Under the pieces are notes generated by a model. The model was not told where the DNA came from and did not search any database. It saw only the letters and a program-made list of their open reading frames with translations. Both the position numbers and the translations under genes were made by a program. Positions 10,420 to 22,027 of a stretch of DNA of 64,000 nucleotides are shown here, in pieces. Numbering within the stretch: the stretch's first letter is position 1; the number at the start of each line of letters is the position of its first letter. The stretch is taken from the NCBI GenBank assembly GCA_900491605.1, contig UESW01004417.1, positions 556,142 to 620,141 of the forward strand. The letters run 5' to 3'. Source of the DNA: Calamus simplicifolius. Lineage: Eukaryota > Streptophyta > Magnoliopsida > Arecales > Arecaceae.

Positions 10420-11512
10420 TGATGTGGCTGTCCACCTCCTCTGGGCGACATCATAACACCCTGCGCAATTCTCGGAATCAAATGATGTGATAACTCATTT
10501 TCGGGATGTTGGAACTCTCGCCCCGGCCTCCAGCATCGGCTTCGGCATCTGGCTCCGGCCTCCAGCTCAGGCCTTTGGCTCCGGCCTCCAGCGCCAGCTC
10601 CGGCCTCCAGCTTTGGCCTCTAGCTCCGACCCCGGCCTTTGGCTCCAGCCTCCAGTGTTGGCTCCGGCATCCAGCTCCGGCCTCCAGCTCAGGCCTTCGG
10701 CTCCGACCTTCAGCGTCGGCTCCGGCATCCGGCTTTGGCCTCCAGCTTCAGCCTCTGGCTCTGGCCTCCAGCGTCGGCTCCGGCATCCGACTTTGGCCTC
10801 CAACTTTAGCCTCTAGCTCTGGCCTCCAGCTCCGGCCTTGGCTCTGGCCTCTAGCGTTGGCTCCGGCATCCAGCTCCGGCCTCCAGCTCCGACCTTTGGC
10901 TCTGCCCTCCAGTGTCAGCTCCAGCCTCTGGCTCCGGCTCCGGCCTTCTGCTCCGGCCTCCGGCTTTGGTATCTGGCTCCGGCCTCCGGCTTTGGCTCCG
11001 ACTTTAACTTGGTGCCTTATTTTTCTAAGTACACTAAAGCCCACCTCAGGTATCGGACCCCAAGATTCGAGACATCCATTACCGCATATATCGCTCACTG
11101 AAATCATGGGCAAATACTAGCACGCCCCGCAGTTGCCGACATACACGGCATCCATTCAGCAACGGCTCACCCACCTGCCGTTCGTGGAAGCTCATCCTAA
11201 CAAGGAAGATTCGACGGTTCCAACGGAACGAGAAAAAAGGAACCCCCTAGATAGGTACAAAAAGAGGACCCCGAGCTCAGGGTGGGGGATCCTCTTCTTC
11301 TCTCTAAAAAAAAAGAACCCATGCCCAAATACACAACACATTCCTGTTCTACAAGCTCACTAACTTGAGCATCGGAGGGTCGTCGCCGGAACCACCGGCC
11401 CGAGGACTTCTTACAGGTTTTCGAAGGAAGAAGGCAACCTTTCCACCCCCTTTGGAGGCCCCCAAAGATCTCAGCACACCCAACGCTCACCACAAGTGAC
11501 TTGGCAGCATCA
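10420..11512 (+). mobile_element. 5' LTR of Gypsy A
   Basis: It begins TGATGTGGCT and ends AGCATCA, followed by the PBS. It pairs with 31621-32601. The two copies differ by many substitutions and by repeat number (1093 versus 981 bases), indicating an older insertion than Copia 1. A weak TATA-like GTACAAAAAG lies at 11255-11264, where the other copy has TATAAAAA. Confidence 0.85.
10510..11010. repeat. 13-14 bp minisatellite in LTR A
   Basis: Degenerate repeats built from CTCCGGCCTCCAG and CTCCGGCATCC. They also occur in the 3' LTR at 31720-32090. Frames of up to 204 codons on both strands here are repeat translations, not genes. Confidence 0.85.
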
Positions 11513-11515
11513 GAT

Positions 11516-11533
11516 TGGCGCGCCAGGTAGGGG
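11516..11533 (+). other. Primer-binding site of Gypsy A
   Basis: TGGCGCGCCAGGTAGGGG, three bases after the LTR end. It is the site where reverse transcription of the element would be primed by a tRNA; the tRNA was not assigned. Confidence 0.75.
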
Positions 11534-11591
11534 CCACACACGCAGGAGGCAAAATTCTCCATGTGACCCCACTGCTTCTACAAGAAATACG

Positions 11592-13138
11592 ATGGTGACA
11601 ACGCGAGCTCAGAAAGCCTCCACCAGCCATGCCGCGGAACGCTTTCCGCAGGCTGAGTAATCGGAGGCCAACCTCCATGTTCCGCCCCCTACACAGATGA
11701 ACCAGTCTGATCGGCTTGATGTTCTAGCTCATCAGGTATAGGACCTGATGACGGTGGTGCGAGGATTGCAGGAACACTGCTTTGCTGCCGCGCCTCAGCC
11801 CCCTCCGCCTCACGAAGGGGGGCATGGAGCAAATCAATCTCATCGAGGCGGGACTCCACCTGAGGCCTCCCACCACTTGCCCCCTGAACCTCGTCGTCGA
11901 GAGGCTTCAAAGCGGCGGCGGTCTCTCTCCCACCATTATGATCATTCTCATCGGCGACCGGGCGAGAAGGAGCCAAGATGGGTGTACTCCCTGCATCGGC
12001 GGTCTTCCCTAGCTTCATCTTCTAACTCCTCTAAAGATGACACCAATAGGAGGACTACTCATCGGACCAAACAGCGGCTCGATGAGTATCATCAATGGTT
12101 GGAGGAGCTTAGTCTCCGGATCGCCAACCCTCACGGGACAGACTACGATCACCATCCCTCGCTCTCCCACCGCATCATGGAGGAGCCGGTTCTGCCCTGG
12201 TTCTATCTCCCCTAGTTGGACCCATATGACGGCACGACAGACCTTTTGGACCACCTGGAGAGCTACAAGGTTCTCATGCAAGTCCAGGAAGCGACGGACT
12301 CCCTCCTGTGTGTCGCCTTTCCTGCCACTTTTCGTAAGGCGGCACGTGTGTGGTATTCTCGCTTGCCACCGCGCAGCATCAATTCCTTCTGGCAGCTTGA
12401 GTGATCTTTTCTAGCCCACTTTGATGCGTGCCGAAAGATCCCATGAGTGGCTGATAGCTTATTTGTTGTCCAGCAAAGGAGTGGCAAAACCCTGAAGGAC
12501 TTCGTTGCTCGGTTCAAGGAGGCAGCGCTGGAGGTGTATAATTTGGATGATTCTGTAGCCACTTTGGCACTAAAGCGAGGACTTCATCCTTCTAGATTCA
12601 CCTACTCCTTGGATAAGAAGCCTCCTGGCTCCTACGCCGAGCTTCTAAGCCGGACGCAGAAATACATTCGCGCCGATGAAGAGGACTCTTCTAGGAGGGA
12701 GGCTGATAAGAGTTCCAGCAAAAAACTAGCATCCACGGAGCCTACTGGATCACGGTCCCGAAAGCCTGAGCCTCCCCACCGCTCAGACCACCGGCCTCAA
12801 ACGCTTGTTCCCAAGGGTAGTTCACCCCTCTCCTGGCTTCGATATCTCACATTCTACTAGAAATCGAGGAGGAGCCCTACTTTTGACGTCCACCTCCCAT
12901 GAAGTCAGAGATCCCCCGCAACAAAGAACTTTACTGTCGGTACCACCGAGACTACGGTCATGACACTGAGGACTGCCGCCATTTAAAGAAGGCCATTGAA
13001 GAGCTTGTCCAGCAGGGTCACTTGGGCAAGTTCGTTCGAAGAGGAAACCTTCCTACTCTGGGTTCATCGATGCCTCCTGCACTTCAGACCGGTGTCGACA
13101 ATGCCCCTACGAAAAAGACAATAGCCATGATTTCCTGA
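11592..13138 (+). pseudogene. gag: gag of Gypsy A (broken)
   Basis: Gag forms the virus-like particle of the element. The start is the ATG 59 bases after the PBS. The central part (12090-12700) has the Tat-type capsid motifs LDPYDGTTD, LDHLESYKVLMQ and ARVWYSRLP, and the C-terminus a nucleic-acid-binding motif YCRYHRDYGHDTEDC at about 12940-12985. In-frame stops occur at 12213 (TAG; Gln in copy E), 12402 and 12444 (TGA), and there are frame changes near 12000 and 12860, so no full protein can be made. It aligns throughout with element E. Confidence 0.8.
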
Positions 13139-13140
13139 GG

Positions 13141-16100
13141 GGCAAGCAGCAGCTCGAAAAGACGACAAGAGGGGGTAGATTCTGTAATTCCTTTTTTAGG
13201 AAGGGCTTAGATGGGGTGGTTAATAAACATGACGATGGCGTCGTCTTGTCCATGACCATAGCCAAACATCCTGTAAAAAGAATTTTAGTGGATAGTGGAT
13301 GTTCTGTGGATGTTCTGAGCTACGAGGCTTTTGTTCGGATGAACCTATCAAACTCCTCCCTTCGACCCGTTGCCATGCCTTTGATGGGCTTTACTGGAGA
13401 TTATGTGAGCGTCGAAGGGGAGATCGCCCTCCCTGTCACGGCTGGGACTCCTCCGCGTCAAAGTATAGTAGTCATAAATTTTCTGATGGTCCGGGTCCCG
13501 TTGGATTACAATGCTATCCTGGGAAGGCCGGGCTTGAATTTGCTGGATGCCGTCATCTCTACCAAGAGATTGTTGGTGAGGTTTCCCACCAACGAAGGGG
13601 TCGGAGAAATGAAGGGAGAGCAAAGCCCGCCACCGCTTTGCTGCCACTTATCTCCCAGTCCACTGGAGGCGGCGTCGGCAGTAGCCTCTGAGCCACTTGA
13701 CCCTCGAGAATTGGGAAGGAGAGGAGAGCCAGCCGAGCACCTCCTGACCTTCCCCTTAGGGGAGGACCCGATGAGGACCGTCCAGGTTGGAGTGCTGCTT
13801 CCGAAAGAGGCGCATGATCGGCTCCTCACTTTCCTGCATGCCAACGCCGACATCTTTGCATGGTCGTCATCAAACATGCCAGGCGTCCCTGAGGAGATGA
13901 TCATCTATCAGCTCAACCTCAAGCCAGAGTGTCGGTCGGTTCGACAGAAGAAAAGGAGCTTTGCTCCGGACAGACAGAAAGCTATCGATGAGGAAGTCCG
14001 TAAGCTGGTGGCTGTAGGCCACATTCGGTAAGTTCACGATCCCGAATGGTTGGCCAACGTGGTGATGGTCGTAAGACTAATGGGAGCTGGAGGATGTGCG
14101 TAGATTTCACCGACCTCAACAAAGTATGCCCCAAGGACAGCTTCCCTTTGCCTCGGATCGATCAACTGGTGGATGCTACATCCGGCCATGAGACCCTTAG
14201 TTTCATGGACGCCTTCTTCGGGTACAACCAAATTAGGATGAACCCGGTGGATGAGGAAGTTACCTCCTTCATAACTGAGAAGGGGTTGTACTGCTACAAG
14301 GTAATCGTTCGGGCTGAAGAACGCGGGGGCCACTTACCAAAGGCTAATGAACAAAGTCTTCAAAGACCAGATAGGACGCAACATGAAGGTGTACGTGGAC
14401 GACATGCTGACAAAAAGTGTCCACGCCACCAGCCATATCGCCGACCTAACGGAGATCTTCGACAACCTTCGTCGATACCAGATGAGGCTGAACCCACGCA
14501 AATGCGCCTTTGGAGTAACAGTCGGAAAGTTCTTGGGTTTCATGGTAACCCGATAAGGAATCGAGGCAACCCTGATAAAGTTCAAACCATCTTGGACATG
14601 AGGTGTCCCACCAACAAGAAGGAAGTGCAGCGCCTGACGGGAAGGGTGGCGGCCTTGAGCCGTTTTCTCTCCAAGTCCACTGAGAGGTGCCTACCTTTCT
14701 TCAAGGCGCTCTGCAGGGCCAATGGATTCGAATGGAACGAAAGAGTGTCAGAAGGCCTTCGAGGGCTGAAAGAATTCCTATCCATCCCGCCACTGCTATC
14801 AAGCCAACGGGTGGAGAAGAACTCCTTCTATACCTCGCGGCTTCTTTTGAAGCCGTCAGTTCCGTGCTAGTCTGCATGGACACCAACAGCACACAAAAGC
14901 CGGTGTATTACACCAGTAAGGTGCTTCACGATGCGGAGACCAAGTACTCAAAGATTGAGAAGATTATCTTTGTGTTGATCGTGTCTGCCCAGCTCCTCCG
15001 ACCATATTTTCAAGCCCATCCGATCGTAGTGGTCACGACCAACCTCTCAAGGTGATTCTCGCTCGCCCGGACACTTCGGACCAATTGGCGAAGTGGGCGC
15101 TCAAGCTGAAGGAATTTGATCTATCTTTCCATCCCCAGTCAGCCATGAATCCTAGGTCCTGGCAGATTTTTGGTCGAATGCACTGGGGGAGGAGCAACCG
15201 AAGAGGCCCCTGCAAACCCCTCGACTCCTGGAGCCGAGATGATGAATGGATCCTTCATGTGGACGGGGCATCAAATTCTCAAGGGAGCGGAGCAGGCCTC
15301 ATCCTGGCCAACTCGGACAGAGTTGTAACCAAGTGTGCACTCCTTTCTCTTTCCAGCCACCAATATTCAGACGGAGTATGAAGCCCTACTGTCTGAAATA
15401 AGATTAGCCCAAGAGCTCGGGGTGAAGCGCCTTAGAGCATTCACTGACTCCCAGCTGCTCACTGGCCAAATCACAGGAGTATGAAGTGCGGGATCCTATC
15501 ATGTCCCGCTATTTGAGCATGGTACAGTCGCAAGCTTCTCTCTTAACATATTTCAATGTTAGTTATATTCCTCAAGGGGAAAATGCTAGAGCAGACGCTT
15601 GTCCCATCTTGCCACCTAAGCCGACGGGATGTTGGGAAGAGCTTATATAGAGCACCTAGAAGCCCCAAGTATCAAAGCAACAGGAGAAGCCCTACCAGTT
15701 GAGCAAGAGCCTTCCTGTATGGATGCTTATATCCATTTCCTTACCAACGGTACCCTCCCTGAAGACCCGGCCAAGGCTAGGCAGCTCAAAAGGCGGACCC
15801 CGAAGTTTTTTATAATGGAAGGAAAACTCTATCGAAGGTCATTCTCATACCCAGTTCTCAGGTGTTGGCCCCATAGAAGTCGATTATATCATGCGAAAGA
15901 TACATGAAGGCATATGTGGAAGTCATCTAGGGGGCAGAGCTCTGGCGTACAAAGCCTTGCGGCATGGATATTACTGGCTAACAATGAAGAGGATGCGTCC
16001 GAGCTTATCAAGAGGTGTGACAGTTGCCAACGCATGCTAATATCCAACGCCAACCACGTCCCAGCTGACCCCCCTGACTGCACCTTGGCCCTTCGCCTAG

Positions 16101-16932
16101 TGGGGTATGGACATCCTGGGACCATTCCCTCTAGCCTCTGGTCAGCACAATTCATATTGGTAGCCGTTGACATTTCACCAAGTGGATCGAAGCAGAAGCA
16201 CTCGCTAAGATCACCGAGGGCAAGGTGATATCCTTCTTTTGGAAGTCTGTAGTGTGCCGGTTCGGGCTGCCACACACCCTCATCACTGATAACGGCCGAC
16301 AGTTTGACAAAGTGGCCTTTCGGGAATTCTGCACTGGCTGGGCATTCGTCAACGATTCACCTTTGTGGGGCACCCCCAGACCAATGGCGTAGCCGAAGTG
16401 ACCAATCGCATTATTCTCCAAGGACTTAGGGCCCGGCTAGATGACTGTAAAGGACGTTGGGTGGAAGAGCTCCCCAGTGTTGTGGGCCTACCACACAACG
16501 CCACGAGCCCCACTGGGGAAAGTCCTTTCAGCCTGGTTTTGGGTCCGAGGGCATCATTCCTGTGGAGATAGGTGTCCCAGCCCCCGGACAGAGTTATACA
16601 CGAAGAGGACAACCCAAGTCAGCTGCGGGCTGATCTCGACCTAGTGGAAGAATTGCGAGACCAAGCGCGACTCCGCATGGCAGCCTTTCATCAGCGGGCG
16701 GCCAGATACTACAATGCCCGGGTATGGTCTAAGACATTCTGCCCGGAGACCTAGTCCTGCGACGAGCTGAAATATCAAAGCCGACGGAAGGAGGCAAGCT
16801 AGCACCAAAATGGAAGGACCCTATCGTATCACGGAGGTGCTTCATCATGGGGCATACAAAGTTGAGGGGCTAGACTGGAAACCTCTCCCCCGCACTTGGA
16901 ACGCAGACAACGTACGTCGGTACTATCAGTAA
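13141..16932 (+). pseudogene. pol: pol of Gypsy A: protease, RT, RNase H, integrase (broken)
   Basis: Aspartic protease with ILVDSG at about 13285 is in the longest open part (13216-14031). RT follows with VDFTDLNK, SFMDAFFGYNQ and the intact catalytic YVDD at about 14390. RNase H has ILHVDGASN at about 15250. Integrase has its HHCC region at 15905-16050 and a central D,D,E core at 16100-16420 (GLPHTLITDNG, GHPQTNGVAEV). Pol ends at the TAA of 16930-16932 after RRYYQ. Stops and frame changes occur about every 300-800 bases, so the copy is dead, unless part of this is assembly indel error. Confidence 0.85.
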
Positions 16933-17019
16933 TTTGCTAACTCCCTTAATTTGAACCTGCTTGCTAGAGTGCTATTCAGAGTATTCTCATTGCTATGTTT
17001 TCGAATGATCTTACTTCTT

Positions 17020-18000
17020 ACTTAAAGCCCGGCTCCGCGTCAGCACTTAAAGCCCGGCTCTGCGTCGGCACCTAAAGCTCGGCTTCGCGTCAGCACTCAA
17101 AGCCCGGCTCCGCGTCAGCACTTAAAGCCCGGCTCTGCGTCGGCACCTAAAGCCCGGCTCCGCGTCGGCACTCAAAGCCCGGCTTCGCATCGGCACCTAA
17201 ACCCCGGTTCCGCATCGGCACTAAAAGCCCGGCTCCGCATCGGCACCTTAAGCCCGACTCTGCATTGGCACTTAAAGCCCGGCTCCATGTCAACACTCAA
17301 AGCCCGGCTCCGCATCGGCACCTAAAGCCCAGCTCAGCGTCGGCACTCAAGCCAGCTCCGTCTCGGCATTTAAAGCCCGGCTCCGCCTTGGCACCTAAAG
17401 CCAGCTCCGCGTCGGCACCTAAAGCCCGGTTCCGCGTCGGCACTAAAAGCCCGGCTCCGCATCGACACCTTAAGCCCGACTCTACATTGGCACTTAAAGC
17501 CCTGCTCCATGTCGGTACTCAAAGCCCGGCTCCGCATCGGTACCTTAAGCCTGGCTCTGCATCGGCACTTAAAGCCCGACTCTGCATCGGCACTCAAAGC
17601 CCGGCTCCGCGTCAGCACTCTACTCAACCTTGCGTCGGCACCTTAAGCCCGGCTCCGCGTCGGCACTAAAGCCCGGTTCTGTGTTAGCACCTTAAGCTCG
17701 ACTATGCATCGACACTTAAAGCCCAGCTCTGCATCGGCACTCAAAGCCCGGCTCCGCGTCAGCACTTAAAGCCCGGATCTGCATCGGCACTCAAAGCTCG
17801 GCTCTGCATCGACACTTAAAGCCCGGCTCTGCGTTGGCACAAAATGCCCGGCTCCGCGTCGGCACTCTAAGCTCGACTCTGCATCGGCACTCTAAGCTCG
17901 GCTCTGCATGGCACTCTAAGCCTAGCTCCGCGTCGGCACTCTACTCAACCTTGCATCGGCATTCAACGACTTCGCGTCGGCACGAGTGTGGTCCTACACT
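17020..18000. repeat. 24-bp minisatellite between pol and antisense ORF of Gypsy A
   Basis: About forty copies of AAAGCCCGGCTCCGCGTCGGCACT with drift, mostly 23-25 bases apart, starting 90 bases after the pol stop. Related repeats lie at 8740-9000 in element B. There are no unique spacers between constant repeats. Reading frames through it (for example 17265-17669) are repeat translations. Confidence 0.9.
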
Positions 18001-18261
18001 AGCAATTGTTCGACCTTCGTGTCAGCAACTAAGACTGATCCTACATCAGTTCTCTAATCGATTTTCTAACTATGTCCCTGGATAAAGAATCGTGTTGTAG
18101 TTCTTCGGCCATAGGTTTTTGGTTCGCATCAACTCATACACTAGAAGACCCGACTATGATCCAAGACAAGTGTTATGGATCAAGGGATTCATTAATAGCC
18201 AAAGTTTACAAAATTGCCGATTTAAATCGGACTTGATGCAATACAATGAAAGTGAGAGAGA
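18001..18261. other. Short spacer between minisatellite and antisense ORF
   Basis: Non-repetitive sequence of about 260 bases. It would be the 3' untranslated region of the antisense transcript. No motif was identified. Confidence 0.4.
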
Positions 18262-18984
18262 CTAGAGATCAATCGGAGCTAAGTTGTCATCCTCGGGGAC
18301 TTTGTCTGGCTCCAACCCCTCGATCCCCTTGAGGCCGTAGAGCTTTTGAATCTTCTCCTTGCAGTCCTGGAAGCTGCCTTCGCATGCAAATGTCGTCGAC
18401 TCGGCCAATTCCTTGCTAAAGGCACTAGACTTCCTGAAGTCCTCTACGGCCTCAGTGGCTCTCTTCTCCGCCTCGAAGGCTATCTGCTCGGCCTCCACGA
18501 CCTTCTTCTCGACCTCCGCAATCTTCTTCTCGGCCTCGGCAGTCTTCTTTTCGGCTTCAGCCATCACCACCTTCAAGTCTACAATCTTGGCATTAGACTG
18601 GGTGGGTGATCTCCTCTGCATTCTCAGCCCTCTCCTCGGCCACACCTATTTTAATGGTGGTGGAGTGTAATCGGTTCTTCAACATGTACACTTCCGACTC
18701 CGCCACCTTTAATTTTTCCTCTGCCATCCTTTGTTTTTTTTCGGCCATCTGAGCATTATCCAGCTCGTTGGCCGCCTGACACTGGGCAATTTCCAGCGCC
18801 TCTTCCGTCTTCTGACTCTTAGCTGGATGGCTTCGGCTTCGTCCTTTAGCACCCGAGCAGTCTCTGCTCGAGTATCCTCCAGAGCCATCTCCGCCCTCTC
18901 TACCCTAGCCCAGAGCGCTTGCATCTCCTCCAACGATTGATCGAGAGCGGCATCGGCCTGGGCCCAAAGGTCCCTCATGGCAGT

Positions 18985-19080
18985 CATAGAATTCAATGCC
19001 TGGGTAGAATGTCTAGGTTAGATGAAGAAAACAGTCTAAAAAGAAAAAAGAAAAAATTGAGAAGAGCAAAGCTTACCCAA
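18985..19080 (-). other. Second probable intron of the antisense ORF
   Basis: Donor TTTG/GTAAGC after AHLW codons near 19077 and acceptor CTACCCAG before codons for ALNSMTAMRDLW near 19003, with a T-rich stretch between. The coiled-coil exon follows. Boundaries are approximate. Confidence 0.55.
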
Positions 19081-19736
19081 AGGTGTGCCACAGACGCCTC
19101 TCGGAAGAATGTGGCCCTCCCTTGATGTCGAAGAAATTCCTGCAGCTCAGGCACGGACGCCTGGTCCAATGTTCGCTCGGCCCAGCGACTGTAGTGCGCC
19201 AGAATCGACTGGAAGGAAGGATCAACGCCACTCCCCTCCGCTGACTTGGGGGTCGCGTGTGAGGACTTCGCCTCCGATTCTGCTCCCTCCGGCACCTCTG
19301 CTAGTGGAGGCGCCTCAGTTGTCGCCCCTTGGGAGGTAGGGCGGCCTCTGGAGTCGGCTTTGTAGTTGAATGGACCGGCTCCGCTTCGACGGCTTTGGGC
19401 GGGGGTGACGGTGCTTTAACAACTTGCTCTGGAGAAAGATCGAGCAGAATAATGGAAGGGGGAGCTGGTGCTGGTGAAGGCAAATCCTTTCTTCCCACCT
19501 CACTCCGCCCCAATTCCTCGCTGGCCTCGGCCCTTACCGCTTCATTCCTTACGGGCTCGTCGGCTTGGGCTTCTGCCGCCTCGCACCCGCGCGAGGTCTC
19601 CACGACCTTGGTCCTTCCAGCATCAGCTCTGCCAGCGTTGGCCCTCCTGATAGTCTTGGCGATGGCCCTCCTCTTGGCAGGGGCCCCATTCCCCTTTACT
19701 TTCCTCTTTCTTGTAATAGCTTGTCTGATCTCACGA

Positions 19737-19851
19737 AGTGATGGTGCCATTCCTATATCAAAAAATAGGAAGGGAGTTAAAAAAAAAAAAAAAAAAAAGA
19801 AAAAGAGAGGAAAGAGGTGAGTAATCAAGTGCTCACCACTAGATGGAATAA
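19737..19851 (-). other. Probable intron of the antisense ORF
   Basis: On the minus strand a donor G/GTGAGC follows PSS codons near 19848, and an acceptor TTGATATAG precedes GAATGGCACC near 19757. Between them is a T-run of about 20 bases, a strong polypyrimidine tract. Without splicing the frame would encode an implausible Phe run. Exact ends are approximate. Confidence 0.55.
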
Positions 19852-20639
19852 GGCCGGCGAGACAGAGGTTTTCTTCGATCAGGAGCTGATTGCACCGAGG
19901 GATATCGGCAGTCAGAAGTTGCCCAAATGCCATTTGATCCCTCGGAAGGATGGAAGAATCCCTATTGGCGTCGGTAGTTGGTGTTCCCCAGTTTCCACTC
20001 ACCCTATCGACATTGGCAAAAAAGAACTTATCTTTCCACCCTTTGATAGAGGTGGAAAGATACAATTTGAGGATCCTAGTGGGTCTAGGGTAAAGGACCA
20101 CCAACCCACTTGCTTGCGGAGGGTATAGAAACTACGAAATAAGGAGATGCTAGCTTCTATACCTTGCAGGTGACAAAGAATCATAAAGCCAACGATGGTT
20201 CGAATGGAGTTAGGGACTAATTAGGAGGGTGTTAAAGAATATCTATCTAGAAGATTGAGGATGAAAGGGTGAATTGGTAATCTGTTGAAAGATTATAGAA
20301 AAATTATATGATCCAATCCTTTTGATTTTGATGATTACTAAAACCATTGAGTTTATTAAAGGATGTAATGAGTTTATGTAAATGAGCAACAAATTTATTT
20401 TGAACAATCAATGAGAATGCTCAAGTTTAACTTTAATCAATTTTGAAAGTGACTTTAAGCTCAATATTCAAACTTTCAAAAAGAAATGTTATAATTCATG
20501 TTTTAATCAATAAGTTTTTGGATTAGTTCTTGAATCAATTCTAAATGTAATTTTATTGATTTCAAGTCAAAACAATGAATTAAAATGAATCTGGAACGAT
20601 TTTAATGTCAATCAGAAAAGTTTCTGATTTTTGATACGT

Positions 20640-20960
20640 TCCGGAGCCGACTCCTGAGTTTCAGAGTCGACTCCGCTCAGTGTACAGAAATGTGCATCTG
20701 TGTCGAGTCGACCCATGAAATTTCGAGTCGACCCCTGATTCTGTCGAGCCGACTCCTGGACTGTGCGAGTCGACTCCGCTCAGACACCAGAAGAGTTTTT
20801 TTGAGCACTTCGCGAGTCGACCCCAACTTTCTCGAGTCGACTCCCGACTTTCAGGAGTCGACACTTATTTTGCGAGTCGACCCCTAACCTTTTTAAATTC
20901 TATTTTTGGTAAGACGAGCTCGAGCCGACTCGGGAAAAGCATGAGTCGACTCCAGCAAAT
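20640..20960. repeat. Cluster of GAGTCGACTC-type motifs, Copia 1 5' LTR
   Basis: About eleven copies of GAGTCGACYCC or GAGCCGACTC variants spaced 15-40 bases apart. The core GAGTCGACTC is a perfect 10-bp palindrome. The cluster ends 100 bases upstream of the TATA box and recurs at 29450-29750. Confidence 0.85.
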
Positions 20961-21060
20961 CTGGGCGCGATTTTTAACGATGACACATCAGCCCCAACGG
21001 TAAGATTTTTGAATAACGGCTATTTTTCCTTGTCTCTAACGGATATATTTTTGCAGATTC

Positions 21061-21068
21061 TATAAATA
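21061..21068 (+). promoter_or_regulatory. Copia 1 5' LTR TATA box
   Basis: TATAAATA followed by GAGGAGCTC about 30 bases before a likely RNA start. The same motif lies at 29855-29862 in the 3' LTR. Downstream lies the motif-free purine-rich leader. Confidence 0.65.
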
Positions 21069-21966
21069 GAGGAGCTCTTTTCAAATCAAAACAATAGAGA
21101 AAATCAAAAAGAGAGAAAAGAATATCTTTTGAAAAAGAGGGAAAAACAGAGCATATTGGAAAAATCTTCTAGCTCAAAGAGAGTGATTCAAAAGGAGTGA
21201 AATCCAAGAGGAAGTTTCGTCTGCTCCTTCTCATCAATCCACAAGAGTCAAAAGAAAATCCAAAGCATTTCAAAGGTCAAATCGAAGGATTTTCAAAAGA
21301 GAAAAAGCTTCATCTCAACTCCAAAGTCTTCAACGGTCAAGAATCTTGCTGAGGCTGATTCAACACTTCAAGAGGAGTTAAAGAGAGAAGGAAGAAAGCC
21401 AAAGCCACTACCATCTGCAATACTATCAGGCTTTTCTAATTTTGTACTTATTTGTATATTTGCTCAAGGGGAGCATTTCATTATCAAACACTTTTATTTA
21501 TTGTTTGCTGATTCAATCAGTGGATTGAATCAGTGGAGGTTGTATACCTCGTTGCAAGCCGGAGTGCTTGTGTTGGGTTAGTTGTGAGCCCGTGAAAAAC
21601 AACGTGTAGGGTTTTGTGCTGGTAAGCCCGAGTTAAAACCAGCTGGGTTCGTTGTGCACCCGGGAAAACAACAAGTTTGAGTTGTGAGCTTGGAAAACAA
21701 CTCGGCTGTAATCTAGAGAGATTATAGTGTGGACCCAAGTGAATCTTGGGAGTGGACGTAGGTGTTGGTTGCACCGAACCACTATAAAATTATCTTGTGT
21801 TTGCCGTGCTATATTTTCTCTCTCTCTATCTCTCTTTATTTTGCTTGTATTGCTTTTAGTTAATTTCTCACTTGCACATCTTGAGCAAATCATTAAAGTT
21901 AAAAAGTCTTAAATTTTTAAGAACCCAATTCACCCCCCCCTCTTGGGTTGCCATCTGGGCCAACAA

Positions 21967-21984
21967 TTGGTATCAGAGCAAGTG
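21967..21984 (+). other. Primer-binding site of Copia 1 (tRNA-Met type)
   Basis: TTGGTATCAGAGCAAGTGC follows the LTR end by one base. TGGTATCAGAGC is complementary to the 3' end of initiator tRNA-Met, the usual primer of plant Copia elements. Confidence 0.9.
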
Positions 21985-22027
21985 CTCATTTAGAATTTGA
22001 TCTCACGATCAAGGGCTAAAGATCCTT

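Larger units (their letters stand above)
20283..21965 (+). mobile_element. 5' LTR of Copia 1
   Basis: It starts TGTTGAAAG and ends GGGCCAACA. It contains the palindrome-like motif cluster at 20640-20960, a TATA box at 21061, a Lys/Glu/Ser-coding-looking purine-rich leader, and a C-tract with TTGGGTTGCC near the end. It differs from the 3' LTR mainly by one-base indels and one 24-base deletion. Confidence 0.95.

Noticed and set aside
10506..11120. 204-codon frame (and its equivalent at 31702-32349) as a repeat-protein gene
   Set aside because: It is a translation of the 13-14 bp minisatellite in the two A LTRs.
17020..18000. CRISPR-like array of short repeats
   Set aside because: The repeats are contiguous 24-bp units that drift in sequence. 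There are no unique spacers, and the array lies inside a plant retrotransposon.
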